From contig JAYKGU010000021.1 in assembly GCA_035285585.1 (NCBI GenBank), positions 1-64,000 on the forward strand: a stretch of 64,000 nt of DNA, read 5' to 3'. The notes beneath the pieces were generated by a model. The model saw nothing but the letters and a program-made list of their open reading frames with translations, made no database searches and was not told where the DNA came from. Positions 43,725 to 52,540 of this stretch are shown here, piece after piece (position 1 is the first letter of the stretch; every line of letters begins with the position of its first letter). This DNA is from JAYKGU01 sp035285585. GTDB taxonomy: Bacteria; Cyanobacteriota; Cyanobacteriia; CAKZMO01. Made by a program: the position numbers and the translations under genes.

Positions 43725-44861
43725 ATGACGAGCACCAATCTACCCAAGCCTTCCCACCATCCCCTTGCAGAATATATTTATCGGTTAGAATCCGGGGCGG
43801 CGCTGCTGGATGATTCACCAGCGAACGTCATGGAAGTTGTCGGGGTTCTCAAAAGCTATGGCGTCATCCTGGATGCTTACTCAAATAACCTGATTTACAT
43901 CGCCAACGAGCAATTTCTGGTCTTTTTTCCTTTCTTTAAGTATTTCAACGGTGATCTGACGGTTCAGAAGCTGCTACGCCACTGGTGGCACGACCGCATT
44001 AATTATGAATACGCCGAGTACTGTATGAAAGCGATGCTCTGGCACGGCGGCGGTGGCCTGGAGGATTATGTAAATGATCCCAAGTTCAAAGCGCTGGTGG
44101 AACCACTTATTCAGGCAAAATTTCGCTGGAACTGGCCTTTACGGGGACTCCATCGGGCATTTCCAGAGTTTTTGCCAGAGCAGATGCGCCAGATGTGCTA
44201 CTACAGTGCATTAGGTCAGTTTTGGCGGGTAATGAGCGATATTTTTTTGAATCTGTCAGATCAGTATGATTGCGGCAATATTCAAACCGTTCCCGATGTG
44301 GTCGCCCATATTCTTGATGGTCTGGTTGCCGATGCCGCTCGCCCTATTACCTATCAGGTTAGGGTGGGGGGGGAAACCTTCGAGGTGATTCCCAAATCCG
44401 CCGGGTTGACCTTCCTGGCCGACGCAGCAGTTCCCTACGTGGAAGCCGTGTTCTTTAGAGGAACCCCCTTCCCGGGCACCATTTCGTACAACGCCCAGGC
44501 TTATCAAATTCCCTACTACCAGCAAGATTTTGCCTACGGTGCGCTCTTTGCCGACCCCCTGCCCATTGGCGGCTCGGGCATTCCCCCCACCCAACTCATG
44601 CAGGATATGCGACATTACTTACCTGACTATTTGCACGACATTTACCGGCACACCGGGCGCGGTGAGGATGACCTGCGCGTTAAGATCTGTGAAAGCTTTC
44701 AAAAGTCTATGTTTTGCGTGACCACAGCAGCCATTCAGGGGCTGGCTCCCTACCCGCTTACCACCGATGATCCCCAACAGCGCCAGGAAAATCGGGTCTA
44801 CCTGGAAACCTGGATGGATCGGTTTCTAGAGTCACGACTGCGGGCAGTGCAATCCGTATAA
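43725..44861 (+). CDS. cupB: CO2 hydration protein CupB (ChpX)
   Basis: 378-aa soluble CupA/CupB-family protein, the carbonic-anhydrase-like subunit that sits on NdhF/NdhD and hydrates CO2 to bicarbonate on the cytoplasmic side. Seen: HHPLAEYIYRLESGAALL, KAMLWHGGGGLEDYV, FRWNWPLRGLHRAFPEFL and DYLHDIYRHTGRGEDDLRV. Length is closer to CupB than to the roughly 450-aa CupA. Its start follows ndhD4 by 9 bases, so the three genes form one operon. Confidence 0.88.
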   Translation: MTSTNLPKPSHHPLAEYIYRLESGAALLDDSPANVMEVVGVLKSYGVILDAYSNNLIYIANEQFLVFFPFFKYFNGDLTVQKLLRHWWHDRINYEYAEYCMKAMLWHGGGGLEDYVNDPKFKALVEPLIQAKFRWNWPLRGLHRAFPEFLPEQMRQMCYYSALGQFWRVMSDIFLNLSDQYDCGNIQTVPDVVAHILDGLVADAARPITYQVRVGGETFEVIPKSAGLTFLADAAVPYVEAVFFRGTPFPGTISYNAQAYQIPYYQQDFAYGALFADPLPIGGSGIPPTQLMQDMRHYLPDYLHDIYRHTGRGEDDLRVKICESFQKSMFCVTTAAIQGLAPYPLTTDDPQQRQENRVYLETWMDRFLESRLRAVQSV

Positions 44862-45056
44862 TCACGGCATTATCACGGTAGAGATTTTTGCTCAGGCTCA
44901 ACGAGCGGTAAAAGATTGGGTGCTAGGATACGGGCAATTTTGGCAGCTTGCTGTAGAGTGGAAGTGCGTTCACGTGCTGTGGCTGCTTCGCCGCCTTCAG
45001 GTTCGATATCTTCCGAATCGTTCAATGCATCTGCACTGATTCGCTAAATCGCTCCT

Positions 45057-47792
45057 ATGTCAGCTTCATCTTCTTTACCCAATCATCCGTTGCACGATAT
45101 GACCAATGCTGACGTGGTGTCAGTCGATGCTGTGGTCGTGAGTACAGGGATGCCGCCAACGGCTGAGGGCAGTCTTGCCAAGTCTCCGTTAGAGCAATCC
45201 ATCGAAGCGTCTCCGATCAGCGTGCAGGGTGCAACCGAGGGCTTCTCGTCGGATGGCTCTGCTTTCTCAGGCCCTTCTAGAACCGGGGGGACGCTGGCTA
45301 CCACCCAGGGCAGCTTCGGCTCTTTCCTGGCCCCGTTAACCACCGAAACTTTCAAGCAGGTGGTTAACGATGTCGAGGAAAAGCTGCACATCGTCAACCA
45401 GACCCTGTCGATGCTCGACTCCCTCCTTGACAGCCAGGGGTTCGACGCCATCCTCAACGAGATGCTGCGCTCGATTACTCTGAAAACTGGGGAGTTGCTC
45501 AACGCCGATCGCACCACAATTTATCTTTTAGACGAAGAAAAGAATGAACTGTGGTCCATTCTCGCTAAAAACGAAAAAGGCGGCAATTTGGAGCTACGGT
45601 TTCCCGCCACGATGGGGATTGCTGGAGAATCCGCAACGTTCAAAAAAACAATCAACATTCCCTTCGATTTCTATAGCGACCCACGGGCGGAATTTGCTAA
45701 GCAAAAAGACTTAGAAACGGGATATCGCACCTACACCATGCTGGTGCTGCCTCTGCTGGACGAGGCAGGGAACCTGGTGGCGGTGGTGCAGCTAATCAAC
45801 AAGCTGCGGAAGGAGTATGCGTCCAATGCTTCCCTGGCAGACAAAATTGACCTGGAAGGCTTCAGTCACACTGACGAAGCGCTCTTTGAAGAATTCGCGC
45901 CATCGATTCGCCTGATTCTGGAGTCCTCCCGCTCCTTCTACAAAGCCACCCAGCAGCAGCGGGCCGCCTCAGCCCTGATGAAGGCCACCAAGGCCCTCAG
46001 CCAGAGCAGCCTGGATCTGGAGGAGACCCTGAAGCGGGTGATGGACGAAGCCAAGGAGCTGATGCAGGCCGATCGCAGCACCCTCTGGCTGGTGGACGAA
46101 GACCGGGAAGAGCTGTGGACCAAAATTCCCATTGATGGCGTGCTGCGGGAGATTCGCATTCCCCGGTCGGCGGGGTTTGCCGGACAGGTTGCTACCACCG
46201 GGGAACCGGTGATCATCCCGTTTGACCTGTATGATCACCCCAACGCTGATACCGCCAAAGAAACGGACAAGAAAACCCATTACCGCACCTGCAGCATGCT
46301 GTGCATGCCCGTGTTTAACGCTGACGGCAACTTAATCGGGGTTACCCAGCTCATCAACAAAAAACGCCAGGGGGATTACCCGCCCTACGATCCCCAGAAA
46401 TGGCCAATGCCGCCTGAATGCTGGAAGGCGAGCTTCAATCGCAACGATATGGAGTTCATGAAGGCGTTTAATATCCAGGCGGGGGTGGCTCTGCAAAACG
46501 CCAAGCTGTTCAACACGGTGAAGCAGCAGGAGCAGATGCAGCGGGATATTTTGCGATCGCTCTCTAATGCAGTCCTCTCCACTGACCACGAAGGCCGGGT
46601 AATTGCCGTCAACCAGAGTGCCTGCCAGTTGCTCAACCTGGAAGATGCTTCCGCAGTCGAAGGGAAGCCAATTGAGACCCTGATTAACGTCCAGGAGCGC
46701 AGCTTTGCTGAATGCTTCAGTCGGGCGCTCAAGCCAGAGGACGACACAGACCGCCAGCAGTACTATCCCGAACAAACCCTGGTGTCCAGTGAGATGCTGC
46801 ACCAGGCGGAACAGCACAGCGTCCACCTCTCCATTAACTCCATTGCTGATGTGGAGGACCCCTCTAACATCTACGGTGCTCTGATTGTCATGGACGACAT
46901 CAGCGACGAGAAGCGGCTGAAAAGCACCATGTATCGCTACATGAGCCAGGAGGTGGCCGAGCAGCTCTTGAAGTCTGGCGAGGCGCGACTGGGGGGCGAT
47001 CGCAAAGATGTGTCCATCCTGTTCTCCGATATCCGCAGCTTTACCACCATTGCTGAAAGCATGGAGGCGGAGGAACTGGTGACCATGCTCAACGAATATT
47101 TTGAGTCCATGGTGGACGCCGTTTTCCAGTACAAGGGCACTTTGGATAAATATATCGGTGACGCCATCATGGCGGTGTTTGGCGCGCCCCTGGCCCTGGA
47201 GGATCACGCCTGGCGGGCGGTACAGACGGGGATCGAAATGCGCCACCGGCTGGAGGTGTTTAATCGCGATCGCCAGGCCCAAAACAAAATTCCCATCACC
47301 ATCGGGATCGGCATTAACTCTGGCCCAGTCATCAGCGGCAATATCGGCTGCAGCAAGCGGATGGAGTTTACGGCGATCGGCGATGGCGTCAACTTAGGTT
47401 CTCGTCTGGAGGGGGCGACCAAGCAGTATGGCTGCGACATCGTCATCAGCGAAAGTACTTACCAGCCCTGTGCTGACCTGGTGTGGGCGCGGGAGCTAGA
47501 CCGCATCCGGGTGAAGGGCAAGAACGAGCCGGTGGGCATCTACGACTTGATTGCCCTCCGTTCTGAGCCATTGACGGATGCAACCCTGCAAAAGATCGAG
47601 CGCTATCGCCAGGGGCGGGCCTACTACCTCGACCAGAGGTTTACCAAGGCGATGAACGAGTTTGGCAGCATCCTGGAAGACATCGATCGCCACGATAAGC
47701 CCTCGGCGGTGCAGCTCAAGCGCTGCCAGCACTGGCTGGAGAATCCGCCCCCGGAAGATTGGGACGGTGTCTGGTCGCTCACGGAAAAGTAG
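45057..47792 (+). CDS. CyaB-type adenylate cyclase (GAF-GAF-PAS-cyclase-TPR)
   Basis: 911 aa, the architecture of Nostoc CyaB1/CyaB2. A Ser/Thr-rich N-terminus of about 100 residues precedes GAF-A (about 115-285), GAF-B (about 310-470), a PAS domain (about 490-610), a class III cyclase (about 640-820) and a short TPR-like tail. In GAF-A the NKFDE motif is complete; in GAF-B the last pair is D-M instead of D-E. The cyclase has both metal Asp residues (ILFSDIRSFTT, YIGDAIMAVFG), Lys in DKYIGD and Thr in EFTAIGDGVN, the adenine-specifying pair, and NLGSRLEG for the transition-state Arg. GAF domains of this family bind cAMP and activate the enzyme. Confidence 0.94.
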   Translation: MSASSSLPNHPLHDMTNADVVSVDAVVVSTGMPPTAEGSLAKSPLEQSIEASPISVQGATEGFSSDGSAFSGPSRTGGTLATTQGSFGSFLAPLTTETFKQVVNDVEEKLHIVNQTLSMLDSLLDSQGFDAILNEMLRSITLKTGELLNADRTTIYLLDEEKNELWSILAKNEKGGNLELRFPATMGIAGESATFKKTINIPFDFYSDPRAEFAKQKDLETGYRTYTMLVLPLLDEAGNLVAVVQLINKLRKEYASNASLADKIDLEGFSHTDEALFEEFAPSIRLILESSRSFYKATQQQRAASALMKATKALSQSSLDLEETLKRVMDEAKELMQADRSTLWLVDEDREELWTKIPIDGVLREIRIPRSAGFAGQVATTGEPVIIPFDLYDHPNADTAKETDKKTHYRTCSMLCMPVFNADGNLIGVTQLINKKRQGDYPPYDPQKWPMPPECWKASFNRNDMEFMKAFNIQAGVALQNAKLFNTVKQQEQMQRDILRSLSNAVLSTDHEGRVIAVNQSACQLLNLEDASAVEGKPIETLINVQERSFAECFSRALKPEDDTDRQQYYPEQTLVSSEMLHQAEQHSVHLSINSIADVEDPSNIYGALIVMDDISDEKRLKSTMYRYMSQEVAEQLLKSGEARLGGDRKDVSILFSDIRSFTTIAESMEAEELVTMLNEYFESMVDAVFQYKGTLDKYIGDAIMAVFGAPLALEDHAWRAVQTGIEMRHRLEVFNRDRQAQNKIPITIGIGINSGPVISGNIGCSKRMEFTAIGDGVNLGSRLEGATKQYGCDIVISESTYQPCADLVWARELDRIRVKGKNEPVGIYDLIALRSEPLTDATLQKIERYRQGRAYYLDQRFTKAMNEFGSILEDIDRHDKPSAVQLKRCQHWLENPPPEDWDGVWSLTEK

Positions 47793-48223
47793 GGCGCAAC
47801 GGAGGCGCTCTCTGGAGAAGGGTTAGCCGTTGGACGGGGCGGTTGAGTTTTTAATCCGCAGATTTCGCAGATTTCGCAGATGGCTACCCATTCCGAACAA
47901 ACTGCGCCCCCTCCGTACTGATTCTCTATCTGCGTTCATCTGCGGCATCTGCGGAAAGATAACAGGCCCTAATAACAAACCCCAACCTGTCGGCTGGGGT
48001 TGCTTTAGCGCTTCTGTATAGCGCTTCTGTATAGCAAGTTCTGTATAGCAGATAGAGATATCAAATCGAACCTGTAATTACTCTACTTTACGAACTGTAA
48101 AGAACAGCCAAATTCCCGATAAAGAGTGAATGAAACTCCGTAGATAGCCCGATTTTTCAAGGACTGAGGTACAATCACAGCAAATCTTGTGTTGATCGGT
48201 AAATTACGTGAGGAGCTTGGGTG
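47793..48223. other. intergenic region with a CCGCAGAT inverted repeat and a 13-bp tandem repeat
   Basis: 431 bases, no gene. Holds the repeat at 47855-47955, an AACCCCA/TGGGGTT stem near 47973-48003 that may end the cyclase transcript, and AGCGCTTCTGTAT repeated at 48007-48019 and 48020-48032 with a third, imperfect copy to 48046. Confidence 0.5.
47855..47955. repeat. CCGCAGAT-type inverted repeat, copy 1
   Basis: TCCGCAGATTTCGCAGATTTCGCAGA at the left, CTGCGTTCATCTGCGGCATCTGCGGA at the right. Copy 2 is at 50980-51155. This word family is widespread between cyanobacterial genes. Confidence 0.65.
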
Positions 48224-48505
48224 ATGAATAAGGGCGAGTTGGTAGATAAAATTGCCGAAAAAGCTGGGGTAACGAAAAAGCAGGCTGACGCTATTTTGAC
48301 CGCAGCGCTGGACAGCATTATGGAGGCCGTTAGCGATGGCGAAAAGGTGACCCTGGTAGGGTTTGGTACCTTTGAACCGCGCGATCGCCAGGCCAGAGAA
48401 GGGCGCAATCCCAAAACGGGTGAGGCGTTGACGATTCCGGCTACCACAGTTCCGGCCTTCAGCGCTGGGAAAGTTTTCAAGGAAAAAATGACTGAAGCAG
48501 AGTAG
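48224..48505 (+). CDS. hup: HU family DNA-binding protein
   Basis: 93 aa from the ATG at 48224, preceded by GAGGAG; a GTG one codon upstream is also open. A standard HU: MNKGELVDKIAEKAGVTKKQ, the beta-arm with GRNPKTGEALTIPA, and the end FSAGKVFKEKM. HU bends and compacts DNA as a dimer. It is monocistronic by position. Confidence 0.96.
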   Translation: MNKGELVDKIAEKAGVTKKQADAILTAALDSIMEAVSDGEKVTLVGFGTFEPRDRQAREGRNPKTGEALTIPATTVPAFSAGKVFKEKMTEAE

Positions 48506-48925
48506 GGGCATCGTCGTGTGGGGAGCCTCAGCGATGGGCTGGCAATGGTTTGAGTTTTGAGTTTGATCGGATTTTGCCTAAAGATTTACTGTTGATACTC
48601 CCGTTATCCTTGGCCCCGCGCTGAGGATTTTTGCGTATGGGGCCAGGGTTGCCTTGGGGGAAGTGCGCTTTTCAGGCTTTGCAGAAATTTCACGGTGAGT
48701 TAAAGTTTGCCCATCGTTGTGGGTTAACTAAAAGTGGCAGGCTTCCCGCTGATGGTTTCAGATCATTGGCTTCTGCACCTTCGCGCCGGTTTTTCGCTGG
48801 CTCTGTCAGCTACCTCGCCCCTGGTATAGCCCTACGGGCTAAGGTTTGAGTGTGGAACCCCCGCGTCGCGGGGGTTCCACACCTCTTAAGTGTCCTAACG
48901 CGAAAGCGTAACGCTATAACGTGAA
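48506..48925. other. intergenic region ending in a family B repeat
   Basis: 420 bases with no credible gene. The repeat at 48823-48918 fills the end and stops seven bases before the next gene's ATG. Confidence 0.5.
48823..48918 (+). repeat. dispersed palindromic repeat, family B, copy 2
   Basis: 96 bp. Central perfect 14-bp stem GTGGAACCCCCGCG/CGCGGGGGTTCCAC plus a flanking small hairpin AGCCC-TAC-GGGCT. It is the inverse of 15651-15747. It ends seven bases upstream of the glycosyltransferase ATG at 48926 and so probably forms most of its 5' untranslated region. Confidence 0.8.
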
Positions 48926-49876
48926 ATGACCGATCCCCAAATTGCCGCCATTATCTGCACCCACAACCGGGATGCCTATCTGGGTCAGGCCATCAACAGC
49001 CTGCTGGAGCAGGCTACATCGGTAGGGTATGAAATCATTGTGGTGGACAATGCCTCCACCGATGCCACCCGCGAACTGGTGCATGCCTACCTGCCCCACC
49101 CCCGGCTTCGTTATCTCTATGAGCCTACGGTGGGGCTGTCCGTGGCGCGAAATACTGGGGCAGAGGCCACTGATGCCCCCATTCTGGCCTACCTGGACGA
49201 CGATGCCGTGGCCTCGCCCCGGTGGCTGGACGTTCTCCATCAGGCTTACCAAACTTACGAAAAGCTGGCGATCGCCGGAGGCAAGGTCACCCTCATCTGG
49301 CCGCCCAACATCACTCAGCCACGCTGGATTTCCAGCAACCTGGCGGGCAATTTGGGAGCCTACGACCTGGGCGATCGCCTCCAGCTAATCACCACCCCCG
49401 GCCTCACCCCCAGAGGGCTAAACTACTCGGTGCGGCGATCGTTTCTAGAAAAAATTGGGGGATTCGATACCCATTTGGGCCGCGTCGGCACCCGCCTGCT
49501 GTCCAACGAAGAGCTGCACATGACCGAACGGGCGATCGCCACCGGCTGGCAGGTGGCCTATCTGCCCGATGCCCAGGTGGCCCACCATGTCGCCCCCGAA
49601 CGGGTACAGCCAAGCTGGTTTCTGCGACGGAGCTGGTGGCAGGGCATCAGCGAGTGCTACCGCGAGCGGTGCGCCGGACGGGATGGCCTGCCCCAATTTC
49701 AGCGGGGCGGCGAGCGGCTGCTGCGGGGCCTGTATCGAGCCGTGCGGGAAATGGGCGATCGCGCCCAGTGCTTCGACCATCTGGTGTATGCCTACGGCCA
49801 GCTGGGATACCTTAGCTCGGCTTTGCAGGGACTGTGGTCAAAATCTGAAGCGCAATCTCCTGGGAAAGTGTCCTAA
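48926..49876 (+). CDS. family 2 glycosyltransferase
   Basis: 316-aa GT-A-fold enzyme. Opening AAIICTHNRDAYLGQAINSLL, nucleotide-sugar-binding IIVVDNASTDATRELV, DXD-like YLDDDAV and an acceptor-region MTERAIATGWQVAYLPDAQVAHH. It probably adds a sugar to a cell-surface or exported polysaccharide. Immediately preceded by a repeat element (48823-48918), and followed after 98 bases by another GT2 gene, suggesting one cluster. Confidence 0.88.
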   Translation: MTDPQIAAIICTHNRDAYLGQAINSLLEQATSVGYEIIVVDNASTDATRELVHAYLPHPRLRYLYEPTVGLSVARNTGAEATDAPILAYLDDDAVASPRWLDVLHQAYQTYEKLAIAGGKVTLIWPPNITQPRWISSNLAGNLGAYDLGDRLQLITTPGLTPRGLNYSVRRSFLEKIGGFDTHLGRVGTRLLSNEELHMTERAIATGWQVAYLPDAQVAHHVAPERVQPSWFLRRSWWQGISECYRERCAGRDGLPQFQRGGERLLRGLYRAVREMGDRAQCFDHLVYAYGQLGYLSSALQGLWSKSEAQSPGKVS

Positions 49877-49974
49877 CTGGTGCGGCGCATTGCCCCTACG
49901 AATTCAAAATTCAAACCAAAATCTAAAATCCAAAATCTAAAATCCAAAATTTGCTGTTATCTTCCCCTAACGCC

Positions 49975-50928
49975 ATGTCGCCTACTCTCCCCAAAATCCC
50001 GGTATCGGTGCTGATTCCCGCCAAGAACGAGGAGGAAAATCTGCCTGCCTGCCTTGAGAGCCTGGCACGGGCCGATGAAATCTTCATGGTGGATTCCCAA
50101 AGTGGCGATCGCTCCGTGGCGATCGCCGAAAGCTATGGGGCCAAAGTCGTGCAGTTCCACTTCAACGGGCGCTGGCCCAAGAAGAAGAACTGGGCACTGG
50201 ACACCCTGCCCTTCCGCAATGACTGGGTGCTGATTGTGGACTGCGACGAGCGCATTCCCGCTGAGCTGTGGGAGGAAATTGCCGTCAAAATCCAGGACCC
50301 GACTTACAGCGGCTATTACCTCAACCGTCGGGTGTTCTTCCTGGGCAAGTGGATTCGCTACGGGGGCAAATATCCCGACTGGAATCTGCGTCTGTTTCGC
50401 CACAAGCTGGGTCGCTACGAGAATCTCTGTACCGAAGAAATTCCCAACACAGGAGACAACGAAGTCCACGAGCACGTAATCCTTCAGGGAGCAGTGGGCT
50501 ACCTGCAAAACGATATGCTCCATGAGGACTTCCGGGATCTGTTCCACTGGCTGGAGCGCCACAACCGTTACTCCAACTGGGAGGCGCGAGTTTACTACAA
50601 CCTGCTGACTGGCATGGGGGACGAAGGCACCATTGGTGCAAATCTGTTTGGCGACGCGGTGCAGCGCAAGCGGTTTCTGAAGAAAATTTGGGTGCGCCTG
50701 CCCTTCAAGCCTATGCTGCGGTTCATTCTGTTCTACATCATTCGGCTGGGCTTTCTGGATGGGCGAGCGGGCTACATCTATGGTCGTCTGCTGAGTCAGT
50801 ACGAATACCAGATTGGGGTCAAGCTCTACGAGCTGCGGCAGCTGGGCGGACGGCTGAACCAGGCGGCTCCTTCGCCTCAGACGTCTGCGAACCCGCCCAT
50901 GCAGGCGGATGTTCAGCCTAATACGTGA
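49975..50928 (+). CDS. family 2 glycosyltransferase (WaaE/KdtX-like)
   Basis: 317 aa from the ATG at 49975; a TTG at 49951 is open too. GT-A motifs: VSVLIPAKNEEENLPACLES, EIFMVDSQSGDRSV, VLIVDCDERIP (DXD-type), and a conserved NRRVFFLGKWIRYGG...PDWNLRLFR segment. This matches the subgroup that includes LPS core glycosyltransferases. Its 5' region contains a 14-bp tandem CCAAAATCTAAAAT repeat at 49916-49943. Expected role is polysaccharide or glycoconjugate assembly at the inner face of the membrane. Confidence 0.87.
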   Translation: MSPTLPKIPVSVLIPAKNEEENLPACLESLARADEIFMVDSQSGDRSVAIAESYGAKVVQFHFNGRWPKKKNWALDTLPFRNDWVLIVDCDERIPAELWEEIAVKIQDPTYSGYYLNRRVFFLGKWIRYGGKYPDWNLRLFRHKLGRYENLCTEEIPNTGDNEVHEHVILQGAVGYLQNDMLHEDFRDLFHWLERHNRYSNWEARVYYNLLTGMGDEGTIGANLFGDAVQRKRFLKKIWVRLPFKPMLRFILFYIIRLGFLDGRAGYIYGRLLSQYEYQIGVKLYELRQLGGRLNQAAPSPQTSANPPMQADVQPNT

Positions 50929-50979
50929 GGTAGTTTCTAGAAACGTCCATCTTCGATCCAGTCAGTGACGTTTTATCAG

Positions 50980-51155
50980 TCCGCAGATGACGCAGATGGA
51001 CGCAGAAGCCCAGGGTGTCATTGGGTACGGACCTCGCCCTCATCCCCCAGCCCCTTCTCCCATTGAGGAAGAAGGGGAGCCAGAGCGGATCCTTAGCAGC
51101 AGATGACCCACCATAGGGAAGACCATTCATCTGCGTCATCTGCGTCATCTGCGGA
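50980..51155. repeat. CCGCAGAT-type inverted repeat, copy 2
   Basis: TCCGCAGATGACGCAGATGGACGCAGA at the left and TCATCTGCGTCATCTGCGTCATCTGCGGA at the right, enclosing a CCCCCAGCCCCTTCTCCC segment like that in 9840-9975. It fills most of the 271-base gap between the glycosyltransferase and acetyltransferase genes. Confidence 0.65.
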
Positions 51156-51199
51156 TAGGTCGCATACCGCCACAACAAATAGTCAAACCTTCCCCAGAA

Positions 51200-51877
51200 A
51201 TGAATCTCCCGACTCCTGACTCCCGACTCCTGACTCCCGACTCCCCCGCTCCCGAACTAAACGCCCCGCCCCTGGTGGATCTGCGTCGCTACGACCAGTC
51301 GAATTTTGATCGGGGACGTCCTGGTTGGCTGATTCTGCTGTGGTGGTTCGTGCAGGCGATCGCCTTCCCTCTCACCCCCCATTCCCTCCACGGCCTGCGG
51401 ATTGGCCTGCTGCGGCTCTTCGGTGCCCAGATTGGGACGGGAGTCGTCATCCGGCCCACGGCCCGGTTTACCTATCCCTGGAAGGTGGCGATCGGTGACC
51501 ATAGCTGGGTGGGGGACGATGTGGTGTTCTACAGCCTGGACTGGATTCACGTCGGGCAGCACTGCGTCATTTCCCAGAAGTGCTACCTGTGTACGGGAAG
51601 TCATGACATTCACGACCCGTGCTTTCGGCTGCAAACCGCCCCCATTCACATCGGCAATGGGGCATGGGTGGCCACCGACTGCTTTGTGGCTCCAGGGGTC
51701 TCGATTGGGGCGAACGCAGTCATTGGGGCCAGGAGCAGCGTCTTCAGCAACATGCCCGCCCAGCAGGTGTGCTGGGGCACCCCCTGCCGCCCCCACCGTC
51801 ACCGTGACGTAAAATCTGATGCCGACCGACTGAATGGATGCCATGCCGCCGAAGAACGTGGTGTAATGGGGACGTGA
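51200..51877 (+). CDS. hexapeptide-repeat acetyltransferase (WcaF-like)
   Basis: 225 aa. After a variable N-terminus the left-handed beta-helix is obvious: FGAQIGTGVVIRPTARFTYPWKVAIGDHSWVGDDV, HVGQHCVISQKCYLCTGSHDIHDP, and a final coil APGVSIGANAVIGARSSV. The GSHD-H motif is typical of colanic-acid-type O-acetyltransferases (WcaF family). It probably O-acetylates the sugar polymer made by the two adjacent GT2 enzymes. The C-terminal 30 residues are charged and not conserved-looking. Confidence 0.88.
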   Translation: MNLPTPDSRLLTPDSPAPELNAPPLVDLRRYDQSNFDRGRPGWLILLWWFVQAIAFPLTPHSLHGLRIGLLRLFGAQIGTGVVIRPTARFTYPWKVAIGDHSWVGDDVVFYSLDWIHVGQHCVISQKCYLCTGSHDIHDPCFRLQTAPIHIGNGAWVATDCFVAPGVSIGANAVIGARSSVFSNMPAQQVCWGTPCRPHRHRDVKSDADRLNGCHAAEERGVMGT

Positions 51878-51956
51878 ATCCAGATTGGCTGGTGCGTTGG
51901 GCTTGCGCCGCAACACACCCTACGGTGACTTGAATCTAGCAGAAATCGCGTAATCC

Positions 51957-52295
51957 ATGACGAATCCTGCCTCCCATCCACCCACCCATCCGTCCACCCC
52001 ACCCAGCCGCCGCTGTGTCCTCGTCTGCCAGCATCGCTCCTGTCAGCGCAACGGCTCGGAGGCGGTATTGGCGGCCTTCAAAGCGACCCCCGTGGCGAAT
52101 GTATTTGTCAGCGGTAGTGACTGTACCGGACAGTGCAGCTCAGGGCCAACGGTGCGGGTGATGCCCGATGGCACCTGGTATTGTCGGGTGAAGCCGGAGG
52201 ATGTGGTTACCATTGTGGACGAGCACTTAAAGGGCGATCGCCCCGTCCAGTCTCTCCTCCACCCCCGACTGCATCCCCGATTTGACGCAATGTAG
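51957..52295 (+). CDS. thioredoxin-like [2Fe-2S] ferredoxin domain protein
   Basis: 112 aa. After 17 Pro/Ser-rich residues a thioredoxin-fold ferredoxin follows: VLVCQHRSCQRNGSEAV with two Cys and SDCTGQCSSGPTV with two more, and a conserved MPDGTWYCRVKPEDV segment. This is the (2Fe-2S) thioredoxin-like ferredoxin family related to NuoE/HoxE. Function unknown; redox partner not in the window. It ends eight bases before the DUF167 gene. Confidence 0.83.
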   Translation: MTNPASHPPTHPSTPPSRRCVLVCQHRSCQRNGSEAVLAAFKATPVANVFVSGSDCTGQCSSGPTVRVMPDGTWYCRVKPEDVVTIVDEHLKGDRPVQSLLHPRLHPRFDAM

Positions 52296-52303
52296 GTGCC
52301 ACC

Positions 52304-52528
52304 GTGACCAAGATCCAGGTGAAAGCCAAGCCCAACTCAAAAGTCCAGGATATCCAGACGGCGGCGGATGGCAGTCTGGTGGTGCGGCTGAAGTCGCCAC
52401 CTACGGACGGCAAGGCCAATGCCGAGCTGATTGGGCTGTTAGCAGAACACCTCCAGGTACCCCGGTCGAGTATTCGGATTAAGACGGGGCTGAATTCGCG
52501 GCAAAAGCTGATTGAGGTGGACGATTAG
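52304..52528 (+). CDS. DUF167/YggU family protein
   Basis: 74 aa with GTG start at 52304. The family sequence is clear: IQVKAKPNSKVQDIQ, VVRLKSPPTDGKANAELIGLLA and IKTGLNSRQKLIEV. Small conserved protein of unknown function, found in all domains. Close to the ferredoxin gene upstream and Uma2 gene downstream (12 bases). Confidence 0.9.
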   Translation: MTKIQVKAKPNSKVQDIQTAADGSLVVRLKSPPTDGKANAELIGLLAEHLQVPRSSIRIKTGLNSRQKLIEVDD

Positions 52529-52540
52529 GGAGGGCTAGAC

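Noticed and set aside
40183..44861. Assignment as ndhF3-ndhD3-cupA (inducible, high-affinity CO2 uptake)
   Set aside because: No cupS follows, the Cup protein is shorter than CupA, and linkage to the ccm operon matches the F4-D4-CupB type. A phylogeny would settle it.
46332..47282. 316-codon minus-strand frame opposite the adenylate cyclase
   Set aside because: Shadow of a high-GC coding region; the plus strand carries intact GAF, PAS and cyclase motifs.
15651..48918. Repeat pairs as a CRISPR array or integron attachment sites
   Set aside because: Copies are few, far apart and palindromic; no regular spacers, cas genes or integrase are present.
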